Source: Gemmatimonadetes bacterium SCN 70-22 (GTDB lineage: Bacteria; Gemmatimonadota; Gemmatimonadetes; Gemmatimonadales; Gemmatimonadaceae). Taken from it: DNA of 38,247 nucleotides. Where the stretch lies: assembly GCA_001724275.1 (NCBI GenBank), contig MEDZ01000045.1:1-38247 (forward strand), written 5' to 3'. Of this stretch, positions 1 to 7,449 are shown piece after piece. The notes below the pieces were generated by a model. The model was not told the origin of the DNA and ran no database searches. It saw nothing but the letters and a program-made list of their open reading frames with translations. A program made the position numbers and the translations under genes. Every line of letters starts with the position of its first letter. Position 1 is the first letter of the stretch.

Positions 1-13
1 GGGCGCCCTCCGC

Positions 14-628
14 TCAGGCATTGAGGGCGTCCGGCTCGCCGCCCCAGCGCCTGACGAGTGCGTGCTCGACGTCCAGGTGATCGAGGATGCGGGCGACCAC
101 GAAGTTGACGAGGTCGTCGATCCCGTGGGGCTGGTGGTAGAAGCCGGGCGAGGCCGGCATCACCACCCCGCCCGCCTGGGTGAGGCGGAGCATGTTCTCG
201 AGGTGGATCGCGCTGTAGGGCGTCTCCCGGGGGACGACGATGAGGCGGCGGCGCTCCTTGAGCATGACGTCGGCGGCGCGCTCCACGAGCGAGCGCGACG
301 TCCCTTGCGCGATGGACGCGATGGTCCCCATGGAGCAGGGACAGATGACCATGCCGTGCATCCGTGTCGACCCCGAGGCGGGCGAGGCGCCCCGGTCCTT
401 GTCGTCGAAGTACGTGACCCAGCGGTCGAAGGCCTCCGCGCCGACGTGGGCGCGGAGGGCGGCGAGGTCGGCCAGCCCCAGCTCGGTGTGGAGGAGGCGG
501 AAGCCGTGGCCGGAGACGACGAGCCAGACGCGTCGCCGGGCCGCCACCAGCGACTCGAGGAGGCGGACGGCGTAGGGGGCGCCGGACGCGCCGGTGACGG
601 CGAGGACGATGGGAGGCGCCGCGTTCAC
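14..628 (-). CDS. ubiX: UbiX-family flavin prenyltransferase
   Basis: A 204-residue protein that would prenylate FMN to make the prFMN cofactor needed by UbiD-type decarboxylases. The N-terminal flavin-binding TGASGAPYA motif is at residues 12-20, CPCSMGTIASIA at 96-107, PRETPYS at 133-139 and MPASPGFYHQP near 147-157; all are hallmarks of the family and the length is normal. The frame stays open upstream, but I chose GTG at 626-628 because it overlaps the ubiA stop by 4 nt (GTGA) and puts the beta-1 strand right at the N-terminus. It is the last gene of the quinone operon and lies beside its client enzyme UbiD. I see nothing degraded. Identity is confident; which decarboxylase it serves is inferred from the neighbour. 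Confidence 0.93.
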   Translation of the reverse strand: MNAAPPIVLAVTGASGAPYAVRLLESLVAARRRVWLVVSGHGFRLLHTELGLADLAALRAHVGAEAFDRWVTYFDDKDRGASPASGSTRMHGMVICPCSMGTIASIAQGTSRSLVERAADVMLKERRRLIVVPRETPYSAIHLENMLRLTQAGGVVMPASPGFYHQPHGIDDLVNFVVARILDHLDVEHALVRRWGGEPDALNA

Positions 629-1578
629 CGGCCGAATCCCAGCGTCGGGCCCGCGTGATAGGCGTGGAGCACGCGTTCCAGCAGCACGATGAGGAAGAAG
701 ACGATGCTGATGACGCCGTTCATGGTGAAGAAGGCGGCATCGAGCTTCGAGAGGTCGCCGGGGGTGACGAGGGAGTGCTCGTAGAGGAGGAGGGCGGCGA
801 CGGTCAGGACGGCGGCACCATACAGCAGGGCGCCGTCGGTGACGACGCCGACCAGGGCGAGCGCGAGGACGGTCGTCAGGTGCAACCCCCGCGACAGGGC
901 AATCGCGCGGCGGGCGCCGAGGGCGACCGGGATCGAGTGGAGCCCGTGCTGGCGGTCGAAGGCCTCGTCCTGCAGGGCGTAGAGGATGTCGAAGCCGCCT
1001 CCCCACGTGGTCACCGCCAGCGACAGGGCCAGCGGCATCCACCACGGCGACGGCCACGCCCCGGTGACCGCGAGGTAGCCCCCGACAGGCGCAATCGACA
1101 TGCCGGCACCCAGCACCAGGTGCGACCAGCGGGTGAAGCGCTTGGTGTACGAGTAGAAGCAGACCCACGCCAGGGCGACCGGCGCGAGCAGTCCGCAGAG
1201 CGGGTTGAGGCTCCAGGCGGCGTAGATGAAGAGCGCCGACGACACCGCCACGGCCACCGACGCCTCGCGCACCGTCATCGCCCCGCTGGGGATCTCCCGC
1301 ATGGAGGTGCGCGGGTTGCGGCTGTCGATGTCCCGGTCCACGATCCGGTTGAACCCCATCCCGGTGAAGCGGGCGCAGGTGAAGGCCAGGACCACCCACC
1401 CCAGCATGGCGAAGGTGACCGGCGCCCGGTACGACGCCAGCGTGACCCCGACGAGGGCGAAGGGGAGGGCGAAGACGGTGTGCGGGAGCTTCACGAAGTT
1501 GGCGTACTTCACCAACCGCGTGCTCCCTTCGAAGGTCTGCCCCTCGCGCACCGGCACCGGCGCGGGCGCGCGTGTCAC
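625..1578 (-). CDS. ubiA: UbiA-family prenyltransferase (menaquinone or ubiquinone branch; MqnP-like possible)
   Basis: A 317-residue integral membrane aromatic prenyltransferase with about eight or nine hydrophobic segments. Both Mg-diphosphate Asp-rich motifs are visible: N77-x3-D81-x3-D85 and D204-x3-D208. It would attach a polyprenyl chain to a hydroxybenzoate or, in the futalosine route, to a 1,4-dihydroxy-6-naphthoate precursor. The start is GTG at 1576-1578, giving a 4-nt overlap with the ubiD stop; the open frame upstream of it is antisense coding noise. The gene lies between ubiD and ubiX. No genes of the chorismate-to-futalosine steps are in the window, so the choice between UbiA and MqnP rests only on the likely Gemmatimonadota origin, where menaquinone is expected. 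Confidence 0.92.
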   Translation of the reverse strand: MTRAPAPVPVREGQTFEGSTRLVKYANFVKLPHTVFALPFALVGVTLASYRAPVTFAMLGWVVLAFTCARFTGMGFNRIVDRDIDSRNPRTSMREIPSGAMTVREASVAVAVSSALFIYAAWSLNPLCGLLAPVALAWVCFYSYTKRFTRWSHLVLGAGMSIAPVGGYLAVTGAWPSPWWMPLALSLAVTTWGGGFDILYALQDEAFDRQHGLHSIPVALGARRAIALSRGLHLTTVLALALVGVVTDGALLYGAAVLTVAALLLYEHSLVTPGDLSKLDAAFFTMNGVISIVFFLIVLLERVLHAYHAGPTLGFGR

Positions 1579-3092
1579 CGCCCGTCTCCCGCGGCCCCGC
1601 GCCCGTCTATCCCCAGCTTCGCCCACATCGCGTCCACGCGCCGCTTCGTCGCCTCGTCCATCTCGATCACCTTGGGCCAGTTGCGCGTGAACCCCTCTTC
1701 CGGCCACTTGCGGGTGGCGTCGATCCCCATCTTGCTCCCGTAGGTGAAGGCGCGCGAGGCGTGGTCGAGGACGTCGACCGGCCCCATGGTGAAACGGGTG
1801 TCGCGCTCGGGATCGATGTTGTTGAGCGCCACCCACCACGCCTCCTGCGGATTGCGCACGTCGACCTCCTTGTCGACGATCACCAGCACCTTGGCCAGCG
1901 ACATCAGCCCCTGTCCCCACATGGCGTTCATGACCTTGTACGCCTGCCCGGGATACTGCTTGTCGATCGACACGAAGACGAGGTTGTGGAAGATCCCCTC
2001 GGCGGGCATGTGATAGTCGACGATCTCCGGGATCGTGAGCTTGAGGAGCGGCAGGAAGATGCGCTCCGTGGCGTGGCCCAGGTAGAAGTCCTCCATGGGC
2101 GGACGTCCGACGATGGTGGTGCCGTACACCGCGTTCTTCCGCATCGTGACCGCCGTGACCCGCACGCGCGGGTAGAGGTCGGCCTCGGAGTAGAAGCCGG
2201 TGTGATCCCCGAACGGCCCCTCCACCACGAGCGCCTCGGCGGGGTCGATCTCGCCCTCGATGACGATCTCCGCGTCCCACGGGACGTCGAGGTCGCACGT
2301 GAGCGCCTTCACGAGGCGGACCGGCTCCTTGCGCAGGAAGCCGGCGAAGAGGAACTCGTCGATGTTGGGGGGGAGCGGCGCCGAGGCGGCATAGACGCTC
2401 GCGGGGTCGGCGCCGACGACGATGCAGACCGGCATCTTCTCCCCCTTCTCCGCCATCTCGCGCCAGTGGGCGGCCCCCACCTTGTGGCGCTGCCAGTGCA
2501 TCGCCACCGAGTCCTTCCCCAGCTGCTGCACCCGGTACATCCCGACGTTGCGGATTCCGCGCTTCGGGTCCTTCGACGTCACCATGGTGAGGGTGATGAA
2601 GGGGCCGCCGTCCTCGGGCCAGCAGGTGAGGATCGGAAGGCGGTCGAGGTCGATCTGGTCACCGGTCCAGACGACTTCCTGGCACGGCGGCCGTCCGCCC
2701 TTCACGCGCGGCGGGAACTTCCCGACCTCGAGGAGGCGCGGGAGGAGGGAGAGCTTCCCGAGCAGGCCGTCGGGGACCTTGAGGTCCAGCATCTGCGTGA
2801 TGCGGCCCCCGATCTCGTCCATCGTCTCCACGCCTAACGACATCGCCATCCGCCGGTACGACCCGAAGAGGTTGATGGCCACCGGGTACTCCGACCGCGT
2901 CCCGTCGCGCAGGACGGGATGCTCGAAGAGGAGGGCCTTGCCGCCGCCCGGCATCTTGCTCACCCGGTCCGCGATCTCGCACAGCTCCAGGTGGACCGAG
3001 ACGGGATGCGAGATGCGGACCAGCTCGCCCGCCCGGTCGAGGGCCGCGATGAAGCTCTGGAGATCGTCGAACGGCATCGAGGAAGTCGTCAT
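1575..3092 (-). CDS. ubiD: UbiD-family prFMN-dependent decarboxylase (menaquinone biosynthesis, MqnL-like possible)
   Basis: A 505-residue protein, close to the usual 490-500 of UbiD. It opens with the typical N-terminal segment (LQSFIAALDRAGELVRI) and carries the conserved core around GPFGDHTGFYSE and ERIFLPLLKLTIPEI. It would decarboxylate the prenylated aromatic acid made by the adjacent UbiA, using prFMN from UbiX. The ATG at 3090-3092 overlaps the ubiE stop (ATGA), so translation is probably coupled along ubiE-ubiD-ubiA-ubiX. It contains one of the rare TTA leucine codons of the window, in the CGTTAGG context at 2833-2839. Family assignment is firm; the exact substrate (octaprenyl-hydroxybenzoate or a naphthoate) is not decided by the sequence. 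Confidence 0.94.
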   Translation of the reverse strand: MTTSSMPFDDLQSFIAALDRAGELVRISHPVSVHLELCEIADRVSKMPGGGKALLFEHPVLRDGTRSEYPVAINLFGSYRRMAMSLGVETMDEIGGRITQMLDLKVPDGLLGKLSLLPRLLEVGKFPPRVKGGRPPCQEVVWTGDQIDLDRLPILTCWPEDGGPFITLTMVTSKDPKRGIRNVGMYRVQQLGKDSVAMHWQRHKVGAAHWREMAEKGEKMPVCIVVGADPASVYAASAPLPPNIDEFLFAGFLRKEPVRLVKALTCDLDVPWDAEIVIEGEIDPAEALVVEGPFGDHTGFYSEADLYPRVRVTAVTMRKNAVYGTTIVGRPPMEDFYLGHATERIFLPLLKLTIPEIVDYHMPAEGIFHNLVFVSIDKQYPGQAYKVMNAMWGQGLMSLAKVLVIVDKEVDVRNPQEAWWVALNNIDPERDTRFTMGPVDVLDHASRAFTYGSKMGIDATRKWPEEGFTRNWPKVIEMDEATKRRVDAMWAKLGIDGRGAAGDGR

Positions 3093-3835
3093 TTCACCCC
3101 TACATGAATGGCGGCCACGCCGAACGTGAGGTCACGGTACCGCACGTCGGTGAAGCCCGCGTCGCGCATGCGCTGGGCGAGCTCCTCCTGCACGGGAAAG
3201 TTGGCGACCGACCGCGGGAGGTACGCGTAGGCGGTCCGGTGGCCGCTGATCACCCCGCCGATCCATGGCAGGACGTGGTGGAAATAGGCGTGATAGGCGG
3301 CGCGCACCACGGCGCTCCGCGGCGTGGAGAACTCGAGGATCACGAAGCGGGCCCCGGGCCTCAGGACGCGGTGCACCTCGCGGAGCCCGGCCCCGAGGTC
3401 GGCGAGGTTGCGGATCCCGAAGGCGACGATGGCGCCGTCCAGCGCCTCGGCGCGATAGGGGAGTTCGAGCGCATCGCCGTTGACCGCGGCCAGCGCCGTG
3501 CGGGGCGCCTTCCCCGCCCCGGCCCGCAGCATCGGGAGGGCGAAGTCGGTCCCGAGCACGAAGCCGCGAAAGCCCGGCACGCGGACGAGCTGCGTCCCCA
3601 CGTCGAGCGTCCCCGCGCACAGGTCGAGGTAACTCCCCTCCGGCGCGCGCGTCCACCCCAACTCGCGAATGGCCGCCGTGCGCCACCGCTTGTCGATGTT
3701 GAAGCTCAGGAGGTGATTGAGGAGATCGTAGCGCGGGGCGATCTCCGAGAAGATGCGGCGGACGTAGGCACGCTTGACGGCGCCACCCTCGGCGGCGGCG
3801 CGCGCCTCTGCCGCATCGAGATCGGTCGAGGTCAT
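3089..3835 (-). CDS. ubiE: UbiE/MenG demethylmenaquinone C-methyltransferase
   Basis: A 248-residue class I SAM-dependent methyltransferase. SAM motif I (LDLCAGTLDVG) is at residues 70-80, an acidic residue of motif II follows in GTDFA, and the UbiE signature regions appear as PRYDLLNHLLSF near the N-terminus, EFSTP, and YRDLTFGVAAIH at the C-terminus. It would carry out the final ring C-methylation of menaquinone. I chose the ATG at 3833-3835; the frame runs on upstream for 41 residues, but that part lacks family similarity and extends across the divergent promoter region. This is the first gene of the quinone operon and is divergent from an ECF sigma gene 131 bp away. No Shine-Dalgarno sequence is obvious. 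Confidence 0.93.
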   Translation of the reverse strand: MTSTDLDAAEARAAAEGGAVKRAYVRRIFSEIAPRYDLLNHLLSFNIDKRWRTAAIRELGWTRAPEGSYLDLCAGTLDVGTQLVRVPGFRGFVLGTDFALPMLRAGAGKAPRTALAAVNGDALELPYRAEALDGAIVAFGIRNLADLGAGLREVHRVLRPGARFVILEFSTPRSAVVRAAYHAYFHHVLPWIGGVISGHRTAYAYLPRSVANFPVQEELAQRMRDAGFTDVRYRDLTFGVAAIHVGVK

Positions 3836-3966
3836 GAGGGCCGTAAGTTGAGTGGACGCCGTACCCCGGGCAAGCGCATGTCCTAGACCGGGTTGGGCGC
3901 ACTCGATAGCTTCCCAACTTCGCGAGCGGAGTGCGGGTTCCCGCGGCGCGTCGCGCACCCCCCGAG
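3836..3966. promoter_or_regulatory. Divergent promoter region between ubiE and the ECF sigma gene
   Basis: A 131-bp gap between two genes that start away from each other, so at least two promoters must lie here or in the gene starts. I see no near-consensus -35/-10 pair that I would defend. Only position and orientation support the call. Confidence 0.45.
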
Positions 3967-4569
3967 ATGGCCGCCCTCCTCGACCTACGCAACCTCCCAG
4001 ACGCCGATCTCGTCGCGCTCGCCCAGGAAGGGCGCGAGGCGGCCTACCGGGAACTGGTGCGCCGGTACGAGCGCCCGGTCTTCTCCCTGATCTTCCGCAT
4101 GGTACGCGACCGCGAGGCCTCCGAGGACCTCGCCCAGGACACGTTCATCAAGGTCCTGAACCACATCGACAAGTACCGTCCCGAGTTCAAGCTCTCGAGC
4201 TGGCTCTTCAAGATCGCCAACAACGTGGCGATCGATTACCTGCGCAAGCGCCAGCTGGACACCATCTCCATCGATGGCTCCCCACACGCCCTCTCGGCGG
4301 CCGAGGTGGAGGCGACGTCGTTCGACGTCGTGGCGCGCCAGGAATCGGCGCTCGAAGAGATGGAGGCGCGCGAGCTCGGGAGCGCCATCGAGCGGGCCAT
4401 CCAGGGGCTCCGTCCCGAGTACCGCGCCAGCATCATGCTGCGCCACGTGGAAGGGCGGTCGTACGAGGAGATCGCCGCCACGCTCGACCTGCCATTGGGA
4501 ACCGTTAAGACCTACATCCACCGCGCCCGGCATCAGCTGCGCGATGCCCTCGAGAGCGTGCGGGAATGA
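3967..4569 (+). CDS. ECF-family RNA polymerase sigma factor
   Basis: A 200-residue sigma-70 factor with only regions 2 and 4. Region 2 covers about residues 27-95 and includes the core-binding/-10 segment with DLAQDTFIKV at 54-63 and WLFKIANNVAIDYLR. Region 4 (about 139-190) ends in the helix-turn-helix LDLPLGTVKTYIHRAR. It should direct RNA polymerase to a small stress regulon. The gene is followed after 49 bp by a membrane anti-sigma factor, the classical arrangement, so activity is probably controlled by release from the membrane. ATG at 3967 was chosen over an in-frame upstream ATG at 3931 because the family begins near here. Its closest ECF subgroup cannot be set by eye. Confidence 0.93.
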   Translation: MAALLDLRNLPDADLVALAQEGREAAYRELVRRYERPVFSLIFRMVRDREASEDLAQDTFIKVLNHIDKYRPEFKLSSWLFKIANNVAIDYLRKRQLDTISIDGSPHALSAAEVEATSFDVVARQESALEEMEARELGSAIERAIQGLRPEYRASIMLRHVEGRSYEEIAATLDLPLGTVKTYIHRARHQLRDALESVRE

Positions 4570-4606
4570 CTGAAACCCTTCGCCGAGTCGCTGCGTAAGA
4601 GCCATC

Positions 4607-4611
4607 GGAGG
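4607..4611 (+). promoter_or_regulatory. Shine-Dalgarno GGAGG that fixes a TTG start
   Basis: A perfect GGAGG lies 7 nt before the TTG at 4619. It is the strongest reason to start the anti-sigma gene at this rare codon, since no ATG or GTG precedes the zinc-finger motif in frame. Confidence 0.7.
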
Positions 4612-4618
4612 CACTCAC

Positions 4619-5209
4619 TTGGACCACCGGCATCTACTTCCCGACGAGATCGATCTCCTCCTCGATGGCGAGGAGGGGTTCGGCGTGACCCCGCTCAAGG
4701 CGCACCTGGCGCAGTGTGCGGGGTGCCGTGCCGAGTACGAGGCCCAGCGCGAGGTCTCGCTGGCGCTCGAGGCACTGCCACATATCGCCCCGTCGGCGCG
4801 CTTCACCGAGAAGGTGATGGCCAGCGTGCATGTCTTCGAGCCGTGGCACGTCACCTTGCGTGACCACCTCCTGCGCGCCCTCCCCCGCACACAGGTCGGG
4901 CGGGCGGTCGTCTTCGGGACCGGTGGGGTGATGGCCGTCACCATGACCGCCCTCACCGTCTGGCTGGCGCACCGCGCCGATGCCGTCCTCTTCCTCGGGG
5001 CGCTCGTCGGGCAGCGGACCCGGGAGGCGGTGGCCGGCGGCGTGCACGAGGCGGTGGTCTCGACGGTCGGCCAGGGGGCGGCCAGCACGGTCGCATCGAG
5101 CGGGATGGCCGGAGTGGCGATCGCGGCCTCCGTCGTCGCCATCGCCATCCTCGGAACCGCCTTCGGGCTCAAGACGCTGGCGTCTGCCTCTCGCAGTCGG
5201 AGGAGCTAG
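4619..5209 (+). CDS. Membrane anti-sigma factor with zinc-binding (ZAS) domain
   Basis: A 196-residue protein. The N-terminal cytoplasmic part has the ZAS motif H29-x3-C33-x2-C36 in HLAQCAGC, which in this family binds zinc and clamps the partner sigma factor. A transmembrane segment lies near residues 96-117, a second hydrophobic Ala/Ile/Val segment near 163-184, and a short basic tail follows. It starts with TTG behind a strong GGAGG. Its place directly after the ECF sigma gene makes that sigma its probable partner. The loop between the two TM segments (about 118-162) is small and Ala/Gly/Val-rich, with no recognisable sensor domain. It is followed 1 nt later by the bactofilin-like gene, so the three probably form one operon. 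Confidence 0.85.
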   Translation: MDHRHLLPDEIDLLLDGEEGFGVTPLKAHLAQCAGCRAEYEAQREVSLALEALPHIAPSARFTEKVMASVHVFEPWHVTLRDHLLRALPRTQVGRAVVFGTGGVMAVTMTALTVWLAHRADAVLFLGALVGQRTREAVAGGVHEAVVSTVGQGAASTVASSGMAGVAIAASVVAIAILGTAFGLKTLASASRSRRS

Positions 5210-5210
5210 C

Positions 5211-6419
5211 GTGCGTCCCTTCATGTTGCGCCGCGCCGCGATGCTGCACCTCACGCTGGCGGCGCTCTCGCCCGTCGTCCTGGTCGCCCAGCGCGGAACC
5301 GACACGGCGGTCGTCACGATCGGCGGAGCCAAGGCCACCGTCGTGACCGGGGAGGATGGAAGGGTCGAGAGCGCGGCGATCGCGCCGAGGGCGCAGCCCG
5401 CCGATTCGGGGCAGCCAGCGGGGCGCGCCACGGCCACGCGACCCACCGCCGACAGCCTCACGCTGGGTGGGCGGGTGATTCCGGCAGGGACCACGGTCGA
5501 GGGGCCGGTGGTGGTTGCCGGGGGCGACCTCGAGGTGCGCGGGACGATCCAGGGGACGGCCGTCGCCATCGCCGGCGACGTCGTGGTGCACAGTGGGGGG
5601 CGGGTGACGGGCGACGCCATCGCCGCCTTCGGCGACGTGACACTGGACGGCGGGACGGTGGGAGGGGCGATGCGCTCGATGACCGGGCGTTGGGGGGAGA
5701 GCCTCCGATCGAGCATGCGCGGCACCGGGCTGGAGCCGACGAAGCGTTCGCCCTTCCAGTTCGCCCTCGGGTGGTTCGGGGTGATGCTCCTGATCGCCCT
5801 GGGGGTCCTGGTCTTCGCCAGCAGCTACCTGGACGGGGTCGTGGACGTGCTGCGGGAGTCGTTCTGGCGCTCGTTCTTCGTGGGGATCGCCGGCGAGCTG
5901 GGGATCCTCCCCGCCATCCTGGTGCTGGTGGTGGGGTTGGCGATGACGGTGATCGGCGCCTTGCTGATCCCCTTCGCGGTGGTGGCGATGGTGCTGGCGG
6001 TCGCCGGGCTGGCGACGCTGGGGTTCATCGCCGTCGCGCAGCTGACCGGGGGGAGCATCGGCGGGCGTTCCGCCGCGCGCCTGTCGGCACGGGGGGGGGC
6101 GCTGCGGGCGGTGCTGCTGGGCGTGAGCCTGTACATGGGGCTCTGGCTGGTGGCCACGGCGTTGGGCGCCGTGCCGGTGGCCGGGGTCGCGTTGCGCCTG
6201 GCGGCGCTCCTGGTCACATACGTGGCGGTGACGGCGGGCTTCGGCGCCGCCCTGTTGTCGCGCGGCGGGACGCGGCGCGACGCGGCGGTTCCGCAGGCCC
6301 CGGCCGCCGCGCTCGACGCGGCCAGCTGGCAGACCCCGACCCCGGTGACCGGTGTGGTCGCGGCGCGGCGCCCGGCGGTTGCCCCCAGGGGCGAGGCGGG
6401 AGGGAGCGGACGGCGTTAG
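5211..6419 (+). CDS. Exported protein with bactofilin-like repeat and multi-TM C-terminal half
   Basis: A 402-residue protein starting at GTG 5211, with GGAGG 7 nt upstream (5199-5203). Residues 1-27 look like a signal peptide ending VLVAQ. Residues about 81-152 are a run of short Gly/Val-rich turns (GGRVIPAG, EGPVVVAGG, GTIQGTAVAIAG, GRVTGDAIAAFG), the repetitive beta pattern seen in polymer-forming bactofilin domains. A linker is followed by about five TM segments (near 183-204, 222-268 as two, 299-350 as two) and a Pro/Ala-rich tail. The polypeptide therefore displays a bactofilin-like beta-helix outside the cytoplasm, anchored by a membrane domain. It follows the sigma/anti-sigma pair directly and may be a regulon member or sensor. 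Its function is unknown. The stop codon lies inside a CGTTAGG motif. Confidence 0.75.
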   Translation: MRPFMLRRAAMLHLTLAALSPVVLVAQRGTDTAVVTIGGAKATVVTGEDGRVESAAIAPRAQPADSGQPAGRATATRPTADSLTLGGRVIPAGTTVEGPVVVAGGDLEVRGTIQGTAVAIAGDVVVHSGGRVTGDAIAAFGDVTLDGGTVGGAMRSMTGRWGESLRSSMRGTGLEPTKRSPFQFALGWFGVMLLIALGVLVFASSYLDGVVDVLRESFWRSFFVGIAGELGILPAILVLVVGLAMTVIGALLIPFAVVAMVLAVAGLATLGFIAVAQLTGGSIGGRSAARLSARGGALRAVLLGVSLYMGLWLVATALGAVPVAGVALRLAALLVTYVAVTAGFGAALLSRGGTRRDAAVPQAPAAALDAASWQTPTPVTGVVAARRPAVAPRGEAGGSGRR

Positions 6420-6424
6420 GCGCC

Positions 6425-6456
6425 CGCCGCCCCGCCGGGCGCCCGGCGGGGCGGCG
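6425..6456. terminator. Loopless 32-bp perfect GC palindrome at a convergent gene end
   Basis: Positions 6425-6440 and 6441-6456 are exact reverse complements with no spacer. The element fills the 43-bp gap between the plus-strand bactofilin-like gene (stop 6419) and the minus-strand GyrI-like gene (stop 6463). A bidirectional transcription terminator is the simplest reading, although no T-run follows on either strand. Confidence 0.6.
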
Positions 6457-6462
6457 CGTCGC

Positions 6463-7008
6463 TCAGGCGGCCCAGATGCCGCCCCCCGTCGCGCCCTGCC
6501 GCCCTCGGCGCGGGACGTAGATGAACGTCAGCACCTGCTCGAAGAGGGTCGAGGCGGGGTCGCAGACGTACTCCTCCCAGACGGGGGCGAGCCGCTCCCA
6601 GTCGGCGTCCGTCGCGAGGATTCCGCGAGCCACGAGCCACTCGACCACGCGGGCGTAGGTGTCGGCGAGGGCGCGACAGGAGCCGTGGTGCGAGAAGCGC
6701 CAGGCGGGGGTGCCCGGGAGGTCGGCGAACCGAATCGTCGGGGTGGGGACCACCGGGCGCGCGGGAAAGGCTACCGGGAGCGCGAGGAGGGGGGGGCGGA
6801 GGGAGTGACTCCGTGGCGATCGGATGAGGCGAGGGTGCTCGAGCACCGCGAGGCCGAAGCGCCGGGCGAATCCCATGAGCCTCCCGAACCCTCGCCCCAG
6901 CGCGGCGTCGAGCGTCTCGTCGCTGAGGCGTGGGGGGACATCGGTGATGATGGCGGAGACCGGTTCGACGTGGATCTCGACGACCTCGAGCGTGCGCGTA
7001 GTGACCAT
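6463..7008 (-). CDS. GyrI-like small-molecule-binding (AraC effector-binding) domain protein
   Basis: A 181-residue soluble protein made of a GyrI-like/AraC-type effector-binding fold without any DNA-binding domain. It starts EVVEIHVEPVSAI, has the characteristic middle segment HHGSCRALADTYARVVEWL after residue 106, and ends PVWEEYVCDP followed by TFIYVP, the usual order in this family. Stand-alone members bind diverse small hydrophobic ligands or inhibit gyrase; the ligand here is unknown. The ATG at 7006-7008 has a G-rich Shine-Dalgarno (GGGGGAG) upstream. The open frame continues further upstream, but that part covers a tandem-repeat region and is not protein-like. It is monocistronic and divergent from SusC pair 1. 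Confidence 0.78.
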   Translation of the reverse strand: MVTTRTLEVVEIHVEPVSAIITDVPPRLSDETLDAALGRGFGRLMGFARRFGLAVLEHPRLIRSPRSHSLRPPLLALPVAFPARPVVPTPTIRFADLPGTPAWRFSHHGSCRALADTYARVVEWLVARGILATDADWERLAPVWEEYVCDPASTLFEQVLTFIYVPRRGRQGATGGGIWAA

Positions 7009-7449
7009 GGCGTGCTCCCCCCCTGGCGGACGGAGATGAATACGCGTGACGCCGCTGGTGGTTCCCACTGCAGGATGCGTGCAGCGGCGCGGTTGGCGGG
7101 CTGGACCGCGCGCCGAGGACCATCGCACGGGGGAGGCGCGAGCGGGGACGCAGCGCACCGAGGAACATTGCGTGACAGAATATCGCGCGGCAGAACATCG
7201 CGCGACAGAACGTCGCGCGGCGGGACGGATGCGCGAGCGCGGCGGCGCTCGTGGCACCGACGGTGCGGTGCCTAACAGCGGCTTAGCGTGCCGTGCCCGG
7301 TCGTGCGCCGGATTCCCTATTGCCGCGCGCCATCCCTCGCCTTACGCTAGCGATGCGTGCGCCCCATCCCGGCGGCTCGCGCGTTGCCGTCGCCCCGCGG
7401 CGTTTTCGGCAGCTGCAATGCGATCTCCACCATTCCAACCGACTCGCGT
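7009..7449. promoter_or_regulatory. 441-bp divergent intergenic region upstream of SusC pair 1
   Basis: No gene is supported here. It holds a four-copy degenerate 15-bp tandem repeat (7163-7222), a hairpin of 7-bp stem and 4-nt loop (7234-7251), a 6-bp inverted repeat with a 1-nt loop (7254-7266), and a CCTAACA copy of the motif described in the findings (7271). The promoters of both flanking genes should lie in it; I cannot place them. Confidence 0.5.
7163..7222. repeat. Four degenerate 15-bp tandem repeats
   Basis: Units begin at 7163, 7178, 7193 and 7208. The shared pattern is GAACATCGCGCGRCA, with one to four mismatches per copy. The array lies 228 bp upstream of the susC-like start. Confidence 0.8.
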
